Of a stretch of DNA of 64,000 nucleotides, positions 26,734 to 35,976 are shown piece after piece. Both the position numbers and the translations under genes were made by a program. How positions within the stretch are numbered: the stretch's first letter is position 1; every line of letters begins with the position of its first letter. The stretch is from CAYLXX01 sp964484325. GTDB taxonomy: Bacteria; Patescibacteriota; Microgenomatia; UBA1406; GWC2-37-13. The stretch is taken from positions 110,236 through 174,235 of the forward strand of contig CAZAEE010000002.1 of the NCBI GenBank assembly GCA_964484325.1, given 5' to 3'. The notes under the pieces are model-generated. The model made no database searches and was not told where the DNA came from. It was given only the letters and a program-made list of their open reading frames with translations.

Positions 26734-27207
26734 TTAGTTCATTTTTTCTATATCACTCGTTTCATCTTGATTAACGATTTTCTTATTCTGCGTATCGACC
26801 TCTTGCTTCATATCAGGCCAATCTTTAATGAGTGAATCTTTGAGTTTTTTTAACTTCTCAGTATTAAATTTACCACCTTTTTTGACTTCGTCAATGACAT
26901 TTTGTACCATACGGGCATAATCATCCCCATCCATATGTTTCAGCTGATTAATCCCCTGCATGACTTTTTCACGTGCCGTGGCATAGATACGAACGCTCTC
27001 GTCACTCACGTCACCAAAAATCTCATTCACTTTCGCTTCAAGTTCACCCGAGTCCATCATTTTTTTCCACTCTTTCATTTTTTTATTTAAAATAATCCTA
27101 TTTTGCTTGCCCGTTTTCGGAGACAAAAGAAGACCAACCACTCCCCCAATCACTGACCCAATGACCAGACCAAGTCCAAAACGTGAGGTTTTATTATTTT
27201 CTGACAT
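26734..27207 (-). CDS. YtxH-like protein
   Basis: 157 residues. The N-terminus FGLGLVIGSVIGGVVGLLLSPKTGK has the glycine-rich helix and SPKTGK end characteristic of YtxH (gas-vesicle/stress protein-like) proteins. The rest is a long charged helical region. YtxH proteins are membrane-anchored and stress-linked in Bacillus; no precise activity is known. TAAAGT lies 6 bases before the ATG. Operon with the downstream small membrane protein. Confidence 0.75.
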   Translation of the reverse strand: MSENNKTSRFGLGLVIGSVIGGVVGLLLSPKTGKQNRIILNKKMKEWKKMMDSGELEAKVNEIFGDVSDESVRIYATAREKVMQGINQLKHMDGDDYARMVQNVIDEVKKGGKFNTEKLKKLKDSLIKDWPDMKQEVDTQNKKIVNQDETSDIEKMN

Positions 27208-27260
27208 AAATATACTTTACTCTTTCTGAAGGGAAAAAACAATAAGAGATACGTAAGGGC

Positions 27261-27809
27261 TTATAGACCACTGGCGTCGTTTTGGATATCTTTTACGCCT
27301 TCTGTTCCTGTACCAACGTCAATTTTATTAACTGCATCAGGAGTATCTGGAGAAATAGTCGGTGTCGGTGATGGTTGTGGCGGTGGTGTGTTGTAAAGGG
27401 TCTTTGCCGAAGTATTTGTTTCAGTTGACTGTTTCAGTGATTGTTGTGTGGTTAAAACGACTGTAGCCGCGATAAGAATAATAACTACCGCTCCCGCGCC
27501 AGCGATGAGGAACTTGGCGCCGCCAAATGTCTTCGCGCTGGTAATTGGAGGTAGCGTCGATTGAACAACACTCTCTGGCGTTGGTGTAGACACTCCGGGG
27601 TATACAGGATTTGTTGATTTATCAATCGGTGGATCCTGAGGTACAGGCGGCACCGATTGAGGCACTTCAGGAACAATTGGCGGCGGCACTGGAGCAACCG
27701 GCTCAGCTTCTTTTGGTGATTCAGGAACAGGTACCATAGGAGTCTCAAGTGGCATTGATGGTAGTGGCGTTGAGTTAGGGACTGGGTTTTGAGTTTTAGT
27801 GTCGTCCAT
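27261..27809 (-). CDS. Proline-rich single-pass membrane protein
   Basis: 182 residues. The first ~95 residues are Pro/Val/Ser-rich and presumably disordered, then a single helix (AGAGAVVIILIAATVVL, about residues 107-123) and a ~60-residue Pro/Thr-rich outer tail. Such cytoplasmic proline-rich tails with one helix recur in this window (see 57172). Unknown function. It starts 6 bases after the stop of the upstream coiled-coil gene. Confidence 0.6.
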   Translation of the reverse strand: MDDTKTQNPVPNSTPLPSMPLETPMVPVPESPKEAEPVAPVPPPIVPEVPQSVPPVPQDPPIDKSTNPVYPGVSTPTPESVVQSTLPPITSAKTFGGAKFLIAGAGAVVIILIAATVVLTTQQSLKQSTETNTSAKTLYNTPPPQPSPTPTISPDTPDAVNKIDVGTGTEGVKDIQNDASGL

Positions 27810-27815
27810 AAGAAA

Positions 27816-28484
27816 TTACGGGTGTAAATTTGATTCAGAGGAACTAGTATGAATTGCTTGCTTCAGATGTACCACTGCCTGAGCAGTTTCCATCACAGCC
27901 TGTTTGGCGTCAACAACTGTTTTATGAGTGCCCATCAGGTCTGATTCAAGTTGTGAAACCACAGCTCCGACAGCATTTTTTAGGTTTGACTCATCTGATA
28001 TCGAAACCACATAGTCTCGTGCCGCCTGGGTAGTTACCGCTGTTCTTGCAGTTGTAATAGCGGCTTGGGCTTTAACAAGAGCCGCCGAGACTGAGGCAGT
28101 ATCTATACCGGCAGCTCTAGCTGTGTCAATTTTCGTGCTGAGTCTATCCAAAATACTAGCCAGTTTATCCAATACTGTAGACATTTCCGTAGTACGCATC
28201 CTGTTGACACTGCTTATTTTGTTATCTATCCGATCAACGAGAGCTCTTTTTTTCTCATCTTTTATTGTCTGCAGTCTTTGCTGATATGTCTGTCGCTGCG
28301 TACTGATTTTTTGCTGAATCTCTTGACGCGCTTGATTTAAGATTGATGTCGTATTTGATCTTGTAGTAGTGGAAACCGAAGCTGTTGTTGGAGTGGCAGA
28401 TCCAGTTGATGTTTCCTGGGCATTTACTCCGGTAACGACGAGTAAAAAAAGAAAGAAAACTGCCGCACTAATTTTCAATTGCAT
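27816..28484 (-). CDS. Exported helical protein
   Basis: 222 residues from the ATG at 28484, chosen because a signal peptide then starts at once (MQLKISAAVFFLFLLVVTGV, cleavage near NAQ). An earlier start at 28520 would put 12 polar residues in front. The mature part is Thr/Ser-rich then almost entirely alpha-helical, with heptads suggesting a coiled coil (RQTYQQRLQTIKDEKKRAL). Function unknown; it is probably an envelope structural protein. Same strand as and 6 bases before the proline-rich protein. Confidence 0.65.
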   Translation of the reverse strand: MQLKISAAVFFLFLLVVTGVNAQETSTGSATPTTASVSTTTRSNTTSILNQARQEIQQKISTQRQTYQQRLQTIKDEKKRALVDRIDNKISSVNRMRTTEMSTVLDKLASILDRLSTKIDTARAAGIDTASVSAALVKAQAAITTARTAVTTQAARDYVVSISDESNLKNAVGAVVSQLESDLMGTHKTVVDAKQAVMETAQAVVHLKQAIHTSSSESNLHP

Positions 28485-28547
28485 ACAATAAACAGTAATA
28501 TAATGCCTTATAGATGTCAAGTAGATTGAAGAAAAAATACTGAAAAA

Positions 28548-29288
28548 TTAATACGACACACTTCCTGTGCTTGTACCAGAAGAATCGGGTGAATTACCTC
28601 CGCAGCAGTAACCATTTGTACAGTGATTTGGATAAATACACTCAGCACTACATGCTTGGCCTATATATCTACATGAGGGTGTAGGGCTGGGTGCAGTATT
28701 AGAGCAACAATGAAATCCAGATGCACACGTACCGTTGCCTGAACCATAAGAGCATTGTGTAGAAGAAGGTATACAAGTTCCATCACATGTATATACAGGG
28801 GGTTGATTGGCATCAATATACACATGATTTGGATACTGAGAATCTACACAGTTAATTGTTACACTACCCTGGTATTCTGATCCGTCACCAAATCTAGCGG
28901 TAGCAGTACCATATAAAGGAGAATCATTTGGACCACCACAATTTCTGAAGCTATAAACAAGAGACCATTGGTTGGGATTCAAATTAGTACCACTAAGTGA
29001 AATGACATGCCATTCCAAAGCTACTTCTCGATAATTATTATGCACATCAAACACGTATTGATATCTTTTTGGAGGTAGCGGGCTAGTATGTAAGTCTGGA
29101 TTACCACCAATACCACCACTTGACCAGTTTATTGAGGGTGCGGCAGCATTTGAAGTATTGGAATAATTAGCTGAGTTTGATAAAACTCCAATACCAATTA
29201 CGGAAATAATTAAAGCAATAACTCCAAAAAGAGAAAAAACATTTGTCCAATCAACTTTTGTAGACTTTGTATCTATATCCAGATTCAT
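28548..29288 (-). CDS. Membrane-anchored Cys-rich surface protein
   Basis: 246 residues. One N-terminal helix (about residues 17-37) anchors an extracellular part. A central ~90-residue beta domain is followed by a C-terminal segment of ~85 residues with about fourteen cysteines (CDGTCIPSSTQCSYG, CASGFHCCSN, CYPNHC-like, GYCCGG), resembling small disulfide-rich modules of animal or plant proteins. A related Cys pattern occurs in the 844-residue protein at 41110. DsbB at 34883 could supply the disulfides. Confidence 0.65.
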   Translation of the reverse strand: MNLDIDTKSTKVDWTNVFSLFGVIALIISVIGIGVLSNSANYSNTSNAAAPSINWSSGGIGGNPDLHTSPLPPKRYQYVFDVHNNYREVALEWHVISLSGTNLNPNQWSLVYSFRNCGGPNDSPLYGTATARFGDGSEYQGSVTINCVDSQYPNHVYIDANQPPVYTCDGTCIPSSTQCSYGSGNGTCASGFHCCSNTAPSPTPSCRYIGQACSAECIYPNHCTNGYCCGGNSPDSSGTSTGSVSY

Positions 29289-29327
29289 ATCAGATGAAAT
29301 TCACTATAGGGAGTTTTATGTTTGAAG

Positions 29328-30350
29328 TCAAGTGGAAAATTGCTTCAGTAGTTCTGCAGCATATTTTTTTCGAGATTCTGTAACTAGGATACAAACTGCT
29401 CCTAAAGACTGTTGTCCATAAATAACGATTGCGCCAAGTGGAGCATGTAATATAGCTACCAAAGCTAAAAGATCTTCCTCGCCGCGGATTCTCAACGTTT
29501 GCTTCGAGTTTTTTTTAAAATACACTTCGATCATTTTTCTCAGCGCTTCAGAGGCACGTTTTGAAATTGTTCCAGCTTGATTCACACGTGCCGACACTGT
29601 CTGCCATTTTGGTGAACTTTGAAATCGATGTCGCTGCGTCTTGAGATCAATAATCTGAATATCAGATACAAATCCGTTTTTTTCAAGTGATTGACTAATA
29701 ATGTCCCCTACAGAAATCACCATACTTGGACGAGTTTTTGTAATAAAATCGATAATTTTTTTTGCTGCCGTGGAAAAGTTCATCTCATCACCGACAAAAA
29801 CTGTCCCCTGAGGTTGACGGAGATGTTCGCGCAACTTTTCTGGTAAAAATAACTTAACCGCACTGTTATACATATAGCGATAAATAATGCCCTCACGATC
29901 AATTTCACCTTGTCGAATACGAGTGGAGCTAATGGTTTTTTTATCGTGACTTTTTTTTAAGTTGATCTTTATAATTTTCAACTTTCGCAGTCCTGATTTA
30001 TTTCTGAGAAGGTTAACTTTCAGTGCGTTTGGATAGGTGTTTGAGGTTACTACAATGGCTTGAAGAGTTTTATCAGTTCCTGCTGTTCCATAAATGTCAC
30101 GCAAAGGAAAAATTTCAACTCTGAGAAGATACTTTCTTTCCTGTAAAAATGACAGCAGATTTTTTCGTCTCACTTTATAGGATTCTTTATTATTTAAGGA
30201 ATTTTTTGACTGGATAAACTCATTAGTAGTTATACCTATTGTTACAAGTTGACTAATCTTGAATGTCTGATCTATAAAATATTGATGGCCAATATGAAAA
30301 TGATCAAAAGTACCACCAATAATACTATGGTCAAATCGATACTTCCTCAT
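29328..30350 (-). CDS. Archaeal-type PPAT fused to DUF359 dephospho-CoA kinase
   Basis: 340 residues in two domains. Residues 1-165 are a nucleotidyltransferase with GGTFDHFHIGH (12-22) and ISSTRIRQGEID (140-151), the form typical of archaeal/eukaryotic phosphopantetheine adenylyltransferase and not bacterial CoaD. Residues ~168-337 match DUF359, the GTP-dependent dephospho-CoA kinase of archaea: VGD (214-216), DLKTQR (235-240), NQAGTIS (257-263), RGEEDLL (289-295) and YGQ (311-313). Together they would perform the last two CoA steps in one polypeptide. Assignment is by motif recall; the kinase half is the surprising part. TATAAT lies 8 bases upstream. Confidence 0.75.
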   Translation of the reverse strand: MRKYRFDHSIIGGTFDHFHIGHQYFIDQTFKISQLVTIGITTNEFIQSKNSLNNKESYKVRRKNLLSFLQERKYLLRVEIFPLRDIYGTAGTDKTLQAIVVTSNTYPNALKVNLLRNKSGLRKLKIIKINLKKSHDKKTISSTRIRQGEIDREGIIYRYMYNSAVKLFLPEKLREHLRQPQGTVFVGDEMNFSTAAKKIIDFITKTRPSMVISVGDIISQSLEKNGFVSDIQIIDLKTQRHRFQSSPKWQTVSARVNQAGTISKRASEALRKMIEVYFKKNSKQTLRIRGEEDLLALVAILHAPLGAIVIYGQQSLGAVCILVTESRKKYAAELLKQFST

Positions 30351-30412
30351 AAAACGTAATTATACCAATCAGAAGAATTGATGAGAGTAATTTTCCTGTA
30401 AAATAGGTAAAA

Positions 30413-31855
30413 ATGCCATTTGTTAAAATTCTGAAAACGTCAGTTGTATTTCTACTTGTTTGTCTCCCGTTTCTTGTCATAACTTACTTGACATTTCTCA
30501 ATAATCCTCAGATCTGGCCAGATGAGGCACTTTTTACCGACATCGCAGTTAACACGGGTAAGTTTGGCTATCCGGTGACCTCGTTGTTTGGCAGTCATGT
30601 GGCTGACTTGGGTATACGAGCATTTTGGACACCTCCGCTGTACTACTATATTCTTTCTGTCTGGATACATGTATTTGGCTCAGGCATCGTCGCTGTTCGT
30701 TTATTTTCGACAATCTGCGCAGTCGTAGCACTTGGTGGTATTTTCTTCCTCACGCAGAAATTTTTTAAAAAAAATATTATCTCGTTTATCGCTGTATTTA
30801 TCGTCTCGATTGATCCTGGATTTTTACGATCTGCACAGATGGCTCGAATGGAGATGGTCACATTTGTACTTTCTCTCTTGGCATTTCTTTTTTACTTGTC
30901 GCATCTTCATAATTCCAGTCGCAAGTCACTCTTTTTTGCGAGCTTTTTTTGTGGACTGGCTTTTATCACCCACCCAATGGGAGCTCTTTCTCTAATCGTA
31001 ATCTTTTTACATATTCTCCTAACAAATAGAACAGTCAAAAGAACAGTTGTCAAGATTACGCTTTTTGCCATACCGTTGATCGTTGTGACTGGAATCTGGT
31101 TAACCTCAATGGTTTCACACCTTAACATTTTTTTTAAACAAACCCAATACCAACTTGCTCTGAAGTCGACGATCCCCTATTATGTGGTACAGTTTTTTCA
31201 GACAGACATCTTTGGAGCAATTTTCCTGATAATCTATGCGGCAATTTTACTTTTTTTCATCTGGATTTTTTTTAAAAATCGTAGCTCATTCACGTTGTTT
31301 GTACTTATTGGAGCAGTGATCACTTCTATAGCGGTTTTTTTCGGCCGAGAGATCTGGTATTCGCTGTATATTCAACCATTTTTAGCCTTAATGATGATTT
31401 TTCCTCTAAATCAAATAACGGGGAAATTAATTTTTAAGTTTTTGACAGTACCCCTTTTGCTGGCGATGTCGTTTGTTATGGTATATCTTGCGATACAGAC
31501 CATTCTTGACGTCAAGTCTCATAGTTATGATTACAACGAGTTCACAAAGTTGATTGAAGAAAAAGTCCCTCCGCGAAGCAGTATTTATCTGAGTACCATA
31601 CCTGATGCCTACTTTGGTTTAAAAAACTCAGACTATCAACTCTACGAGTTTCCTCCCATACAAGTACCTAATAAAGATTATTACACAGAACTAGATCAAG
31701 CTGACTATATCGTCGCAAAAATCAGTACCGACGATCGACTGTTGAAGTATATTTTCGCCAACCAAGTCGAGCAAATACCAATAGATCAAGATAATGGTTA
31801 CTTTGCAGTGCTCTTTAAGCTGAAACCAAGAAATAAGCGCATTCCATTGTTATAA
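30413..31855 (+). CDS. GT39/ArnT-like membrane glycosyltransferase
   Basis: 480 residues with about eleven helices. The first external loop carries the Asp-Glu motif WPDEALFTDIAV (about residues 35-46) and the later WTPPLYYYILSVWI typical of the family. The soluble C-terminal part is ~100 residues. It would use a polyprenyl-phosphate sugar at the outer membrane face. Downstream by 7 bases is ychF, which has its own -10 box. TAAAAT lies 8 bases upstream of the ATG. Confidence 0.85.
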   Translation: MPFVKILKTSVVFLLVCLPFLVITYLTFLNNPQIWPDEALFTDIAVNTGKFGYPVTSLFGSHVADLGIRAFWTPPLYYYILSVWIHVFGSGIVAVRLFSTICAVVALGGIFFLTQKFFKKNIISFIAVFIVSIDPGFLRSAQMARMEMVTFVLSLLAFLFYLSHLHNSSRKSLFFASFFCGLAFITHPMGALSLIVIFLHILLTNRTVKRTVVKITLFAIPLIVVTGIWLTSMVSHLNIFFKQTQYQLALKSTIPYYVVQFFQTDIFGAIFLIIYAAILLFFIWIFFKNRSSFTLFVLIGAVITSIAVFFGREIWYSLYIQPFLALMMIFPLNQITGKLIFKFLTVPLLLAMSFVMVYLAIQTILDVKSHSYDYNEFTKLIEEKVPPRSSIYLSTIPDAYFGLKNSDYQLYEFPPIQVPNKDYYTELDQADYIVAKISTDDRLLKYIFANQVEQIPIDQDNGYFAVLFKLKPRNKRIPLL

Positions 31856-31862
31856 TTGATCC

Positions 31863-32945
31863 ATGAATCTTTCAATAGGCATTGTTGGGCTCCCTAATGT
31901 GGGTAAATCGACCCTTTTTAATGCGCTTCTTAAAAAACAAGTTGCGTTTGCGGCTAACTATCCTTTTGCGACGATTGAGCCGAATGTTGGAATTGTTGAA
32001 GTACCAGACGAACGGCTGCCAGTGCTTGCTAAGATTGTTCACACTACAAAAATCGTGCCGGCAGCTGTTGAGTTTTATGATATTGCAGGGTTAGTTAAAG
32101 GAGCTGCCGAAGGCCAAGGACTTGGTAATAAATTTTTGTCACATATTCGGGAAGTTTCGGCGATTGTTCACCTTGTAAGACTGTTTGACGACTCAAATGT
32201 CATTCATGTTGCCAATAACATTATTCCCAAAGATGACATTCAGATCGTTGAAACTGAGTTAATCCTGGCTGATCTGGAAACGGTAAAGAAACAGCATGAA
32301 CCCCGAGGTAACGCGCCCAAAGAAGAAGTTGCTATGTGGCCTACGATTCAGAAAATGAAATCTCATCTGGATTCAGGCAACCCAGCAAGAACTTTATCAC
32401 TGACTAATGACGAAAAGATACAGCTAAAACGCCTTAACCTTCTCACGATGAAACCGGTCATTTTCGTTTTTAACGTTTCGGAGAAGCAACTTGAAGATAA
32501 AGATATTACTCGTGACAAAATAGAGTTGATCCTGGGAAAAAACACACCGTATATTTACTTAAACGCCAAACTGGAAAATGATGTTCTGGCACTTTCTGAA
32601 AAGGAACAAAAAGAATACCTTCATCAATACAGTCTTGAAGAAACCGGCCTCAACCGACTCATTAAAAAAGCTTACGAGACGCTCGGTTTAATCTCCTTTC
32701 TGACAGCTGGTGAAAAAGAGGTACGCGCTTGGACAATTGAAAAAGGCACTCTAGCTCCCCAAGCGGCCGCCGTGATTCACACAGACTTTGAGAAACACTT
32801 CATCAAAGCCGACATAATCCCCTACGCTCAGTTTGCCGAAACTGGCGGCTGGATCAAGGCTCGCGAAATAGGGAAAGTGCAAACAGTCGGCCGCGACCAT
32901 GTCATGCACGACGGAGACGTAGTTGAGTTTAAAGTCGGAATATAA
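31863..32945 (+). CDS. ychF: YchF-family nucleotide-binding protein
   Basis: 360 residues, full length. The P loop is GLPNVGKSTLFNALL (about 8-22), the switch region has YDIAGLVKGAAEGQGLGNKFL, and NVSE replaces the NKxD G4 motif of true GTPases, the known reason YchF prefers ATP. The C-terminus is the TGS-type end TVGRDHVMHDGDVVEFKVG. It is associated with ribosomes and stress responses in other bacteria. TGTTATAAT ends 6 bases before the ATG. Confidence 0.96.
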   Translation: MNLSIGIVGLPNVGKSTLFNALLKKQVAFAANYPFATIEPNVGIVEVPDERLPVLAKIVHTTKIVPAAVEFYDIAGLVKGAAEGQGLGNKFLSHIREVSAIVHLVRLFDDSNVIHVANNIIPKDDIQIVETELILADLETVKKQHEPRGNAPKEEVAMWPTIQKMKSHLDSGNPARTLSLTNDEKIQLKRLNLLTMKPVIFVFNVSEKQLEDKDITRDKIELILGKNTPYIYLNAKLENDVLALSEKEQKEYLHQYSLEETGLNRLIKKAYETLGLISFLTAGEKEVRAWTIEKGTLAPQAAAVIHTDFEKHFIKADIIPYAQFAETGGWIKAREIGKVQTVGRDHVMHDGDVVEFKVGI

Positions 32946-32948
32946 AAT

Positions 32949-33998
32949 CTACCAAATCGATTCAAGCTGTTTGCTAATCTTATCTCGTAATTCACTGGTA
33001 ATATTTTCGCCAAACCAACCTAAATAAACATGATTGCCAAACAACTCAACAGTTATATGTCTGGCAAGATCTTTCCCAATCGGGAAATTGAGTTTGGCGT
33101 CAAAAACGTCAGTAATGCCTATCCCCCGTTTCCGATAAAAATGTATTGGATTACTAATTCTTAATTTAATTTCTGAAAGTTGTTTATTACTTTTTGAATC
33201 GACAAGTAACCAACCTAAGTCCTTATTCCAAGCTGCAAAATCTACATGATCTTTAACATCGAGTTTTTGCAGCTCTTTTTTATCTTCGCTATCCGGAACA
33301 ACTAACACCCATTTATGCTGCTGATCCTGTTCAAAATATCTCATTAATGTTGCTTGCGCACGTGAGCCTGTTATGATTGTTTCGAAGTTGTCTGCAATGT
33401 CTGAGAACTCTGATACCGTAGCTAATCGTCTCATCGTCTTCATGAAAAATAAGAAAGCATTTTTTTCTGCAATTGCGTCTGTGGTAAATAGTGATTTATT
33501 TCCTAAAAAATAAAACAATTTCACAATATTTTGATTAAATTGTGCTCCGATACTTGCTCTGCGATATGTACCCGATTCCTGATCTGTCAAATGAGCTTTC
33601 ATGATTTTTCTGTATGGTGTAATCAATGCTTTATACTCATCGAAAAACGACGCAGCCGGTCCGGCGTTATATTTATTATATTTGACTCTTTCGTCCATAA
33701 TTGAAAAAAATGAAAGCGCCGCTTCAAACATAGGCTGATCTGGATCTCTTATAGTTTTTATCGTTTCCTTGACGTCATTGGTAATGAGTGTATATATATC
33801 TGGAGACCGAACTTCACATTCCGTATCTAAATCGTCTTCTTCCGATGGTTCAAAAGAATTTACCTCGTAATCTTGAGTTAAGGAAAAAAGTGGATAAAGA
33901 ACTCCTTTCCATTTAGCAAAATATGTTTCATTAATTTTGCTATGATTATTAGTCTCATCCATATTGAGTTTGGTAGGAGTATATAAAATTTCCGGCAT
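32949..33998 (-). CDS. Unknown protein, 349 residues
   Basis: A soluble protein with an acidic N-terminal region (about residues 47-60 rich in Glu/Asp) and no motif I recognise. The middle is helical (MRRLATVSEFSDIADNFE), and the C-terminal half has alternating strands and helices with WNKDLGWLLVDSKSNKQL, which recalls PD-(D/E)xK nuclease-like or other mixed folds without proof. Translation is probably coupled to the GT2 gene upstream, whose stop lies 1 base before this ATG. Confidence 0.6.
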   Translation of the reverse strand: MPEILYTPTKLNMDETNNHSKINETYFAKWKGVLYPLFSLTQDYEVNSFEPSEEDDLDTECEVRSPDIYTLITNDVKETIKTIRDPDQPMFEAALSFFSIMDERVKYNKYNAGPAASFFDEYKALITPYRKIMKAHLTDQESGTYRRASIGAQFNQNIVKLFYFLGNKSLFTTDAIAEKNAFLFFMKTMRRLATVSEFSDIADNFETIITGSRAQATLMRYFEQDQQHKWVLVVPDSEDKKELQKLDVKDHVDFAAWNKDLGWLLVDSKSNKQLSEIKLRISNPIHFYRKRGIGITDVFDAKLNFPIGKDLARHITVELFGNHVYLGWFGENITSELRDKISKQLESIW

Positions 33999-33999
33999 A

Positions 34000-34860
34000 T
34001 TATTTTTTTAAGATATAACGCAGGTACGCTCTAGGAAAGCGCAGTGCTGAAAAGAAAGAAAATACTACTCCCTGCCATCCGTCCAGAAAGCCCTTGTGAC
34101 GTATCTGAGTGAGTAAAAACCAGTCAATCGGTTTAATAAGCATATATAAAAAAAAATTCCACGCTGATTTTGGAAGATGTTTCTCTTCAAAATCATAGGC
34201 AATAAAATCAATATACCGACTATTCCTTTGAAGGTAACGTGAAAAAGTTGGTGAATCAATATGAAGCAAATCATGTTGTAACCAACCAACTCGTCCATCA
34301 ACCTGCATCACTTCGTGAACATCTTTCATAGGAAATCGTGCTCTCCCTTTTTTAACAAGACGAATCGCGCCATCTGGGTAAACACCGCCATAGCGAAGGT
34401 ACTTTCCGAGAAAAAAGTTACGCCTGGGAAAGTAGAATGCCACAAAGTCGCCGTCATTTTTACCAGTAACACCATCTCGTTTCTCAATCAGCAGCTGATG
34501 TCGTAAAAAGAGCTTTTTATGAGGTAAATTTCGTTCGTATTCTTCTAGTTGCTCTTTATTCATATTGATCACATCTTGAATCTCAGCTGCTAGTTCCTTA
34601 CTTAGTCGTTCGTCGGCATCAAGCTGAAGAATCCATTCGTTTGAAGCTGCCTCAAGCGCCTTTTGTTTATTGACATGAAACATCGCCTGATTATCAACCA
34701 CAATGACGTTTGCTCCCAGTCCACGAGCAATCTGAGCTGTTTTATCTATTGATCTACCGTCTACGACAACAATCTCATCAACGATCTCCCTGGCTGACTC
34801 GATACAAGCGGCAATAGTACCCTCTTCGTTGTAGGTGGCGATACAGAGGGATAATTTCAT
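34000..34860 (-). CDS. Glycosyltransferase family 2
   Basis: 286 residues from the ATG at 34860. The GT-A fold is clear: LSLCIATYNEEGTIAACIES, IVVVDGRSIDKTAQIA and the DXD-like LQLDADERL (about residues 84-92), followed by a C-terminal amphipathic region of the dolichyl-phosphate-glucosyltransferase/WaaE-like type. The choice of the internal ATG is supported by TATAAT ending 6 bases upstream. It probably makes a nucleotide-sugar-dependent bond in lipid-linked or surface glycan. It diverges from dsbB across a symmetric promoter. Confidence 0.88.
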   Translation of the reverse strand: MKLSLCIATYNEEGTIAACIESAREIVDEIVVVDGRSIDKTAQIARGLGANVIVVDNQAMFHVNKQKALEAASNEWILQLDADERLSKELAAEIQDVINMNKEQLEEYERNLPHKKLFLRHQLLIEKRDGVTGKNDGDFVAFYFPRRNFFLGKYLRYGGVYPDGAIRLVKKGRARFPMKDVHEVMQVDGRVGWLQHDLLHIDSPTFSRYLQRNSRYIDFIAYDFEEKHLPKSAWNFFLYMLIKPIDWFLLTQIRHKGFLDGWQGVVFSFFSALRFPRAYLRYILKK

Positions 34861-34882
34861 AGTTGTATTATATAATATCTTC
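34861..34882. promoter_or_regulatory. Symmetric bidirectional leaderless promoter
   Basis: The 22-base gap between divergent ATGs contains the palindrome TATTATATAATA. TATAAT is read on the plus strand at 34871-34876 and on the minus strand at 34872-34867. On each side 6 bases remain before the ATG. No -35 consensus is seen on either strand. This is the second case of the arrangement found at 4048. Confidence 0.65.
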
Positions 34883-35431
34883 ATGATCGCAGCGGTAAAC
34901 TATATCCTGACGACGGTGGTGCTTATTATCCATATTTGTTTACTTTTATCTTTACTCCTATTCATCTATGTTAGATTGACCGGACGGAAGCTCAAATTTG
35001 TAAAAAATATCACGACATTCATAGGTGCAAACGCTTACTATTTAGCTTTCAGCGTATCATTACTGGCGGTCATGACAAGCTTGTTCTGGTCTGAAATTAT
35101 GAAGTTTACTCCATGTATTTTATGCTGGTACCAAAGAATCTTTATGTACCCGCAGCCGTTTCTACTTTACACAGCAATTGTCCGCAACGAACGAGTCTTA
35201 AAACCATATCTTCTTCTTATGAGTGGTTTGGGGCTTATGATCGGACTCTATCATCACGCCATGCAACTTTTTCCCAAAAATTTAGCTCTTCCCTGCCAAG
35301 CCATCGGTGGCGTATCCTGTATAACCGGCTATAAATTTTATTATGGATACATCACCTACCCTTTGATGGCGGCTACCGCTTTTACCCTTATTATTCTATT
35401 TCTCTCGTTGAGTAAAAAATCAGTTCGATAA
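34883..35431 (+). CDS. DsbB-like disulfide bond formation protein
   Basis: 182 residues with five helices, the first being an added N-terminal one. The quinone-side pair is CILCWYQR (about residues 78-85) and the second pair is in LPCQAIGGVSCITGY, followed by TYPLMAATAF, matching the DsbB/BdbC family. It reoxidises a DsbA-type thiol oxidase using quinone or another acceptor. No partner DsbA lies in the window. It fits the many Cys-rich surface proteins. The start at 34883 is chosen over 34835 from the promoter spacing. Peptide deformylase follows after 7 bases. Confidence 0.9.
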   Translation: MIAAVNYILTTVVLIIHICLLLSLLLFIYVRLTGRKLKFVKNITTFIGANAYYLAFSVSLLAVMTSLFWSEIMKFTPCILCWYQRIFMYPQPFLLYTAIVRNERVLKPYLLLMSGLGLMIGLYHHAMQLFPKNLALPCQAIGGVSCITGYKFYYGYITYPLMAATAFTLIILFLSLSKKSVR

Positions 35432-35438
35432 CTCTGCC

Positions 35439-35966
35439 ATGTTGACCATAGTTCAAATCCCAGCACCAGTACTCACAGCTCCCGTTAAAGAAATTACGGT
35501 TTTTGATGAAAAATTAAAAAAACTCTTAAAAAATATGGAAAAAACACTACTCGCCCAAACCGATCCTCAGGGCGTTGGCTTAGCAGCACCTCAAATAGGT
35601 ATAAGTGAAGCGCTTTTTATAATGAAACCGACCGAGTCTTCGCCGACTGAAGTATGTATAAATCCAAAAATTATAGAAATAATTCCGGATCAAACAGGAA
35701 AAAAAATCAAAAAAGAAGCCCCATATGAAGGTTGTTTGTCTGTACCACGTATCTGGTCACCGGTGAAACGGGCTAAAAAAGTTATTCTTGAATATCAGGA
35801 TAAGACAGGAAAAAAACTTACAAAAACATACACTGGATTCAAAGCTGTTATTGTTCAGCATGAAGTTGACCATTTACATGGTATTCTCTTTACTCAACGA
35901 GCACTTGAACAAAAAGTGCCTCTCTATGAGGAAAAAAATGGCAAATTGAAGAAGCTTGATTACTAA
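35439..35966 (+). CDS. def: Peptide deformylase
   Basis: 175 residues. The three motifs are present: GVGLAAPQIG (motif 1), EGCLSVPRIW (motif 2, with the metal-ligand Cys) and QHEVDHLHG (motif 3, HExxH). It removes the N-formyl group from nascent proteins. Directly behind dsbB on the same strand. Confidence 0.97.
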   Translation: MLTIVQIPAPVLTAPVKEITVFDEKLKKLLKNMEKTLLAQTDPQGVGLAAPQIGISEALFIMKPTESSPTEVCINPKIIEIIPDQTGKKIKKEAPYEGCLSVPRIWSPVKRAKKVILEYQDKTGKKLTKTYTGFKAVIVQHEVDHLHGILFTQRALEQKVPLYEEKNGKLKKLDY

Positions 35967-35976
35967 AATGGAGGGG

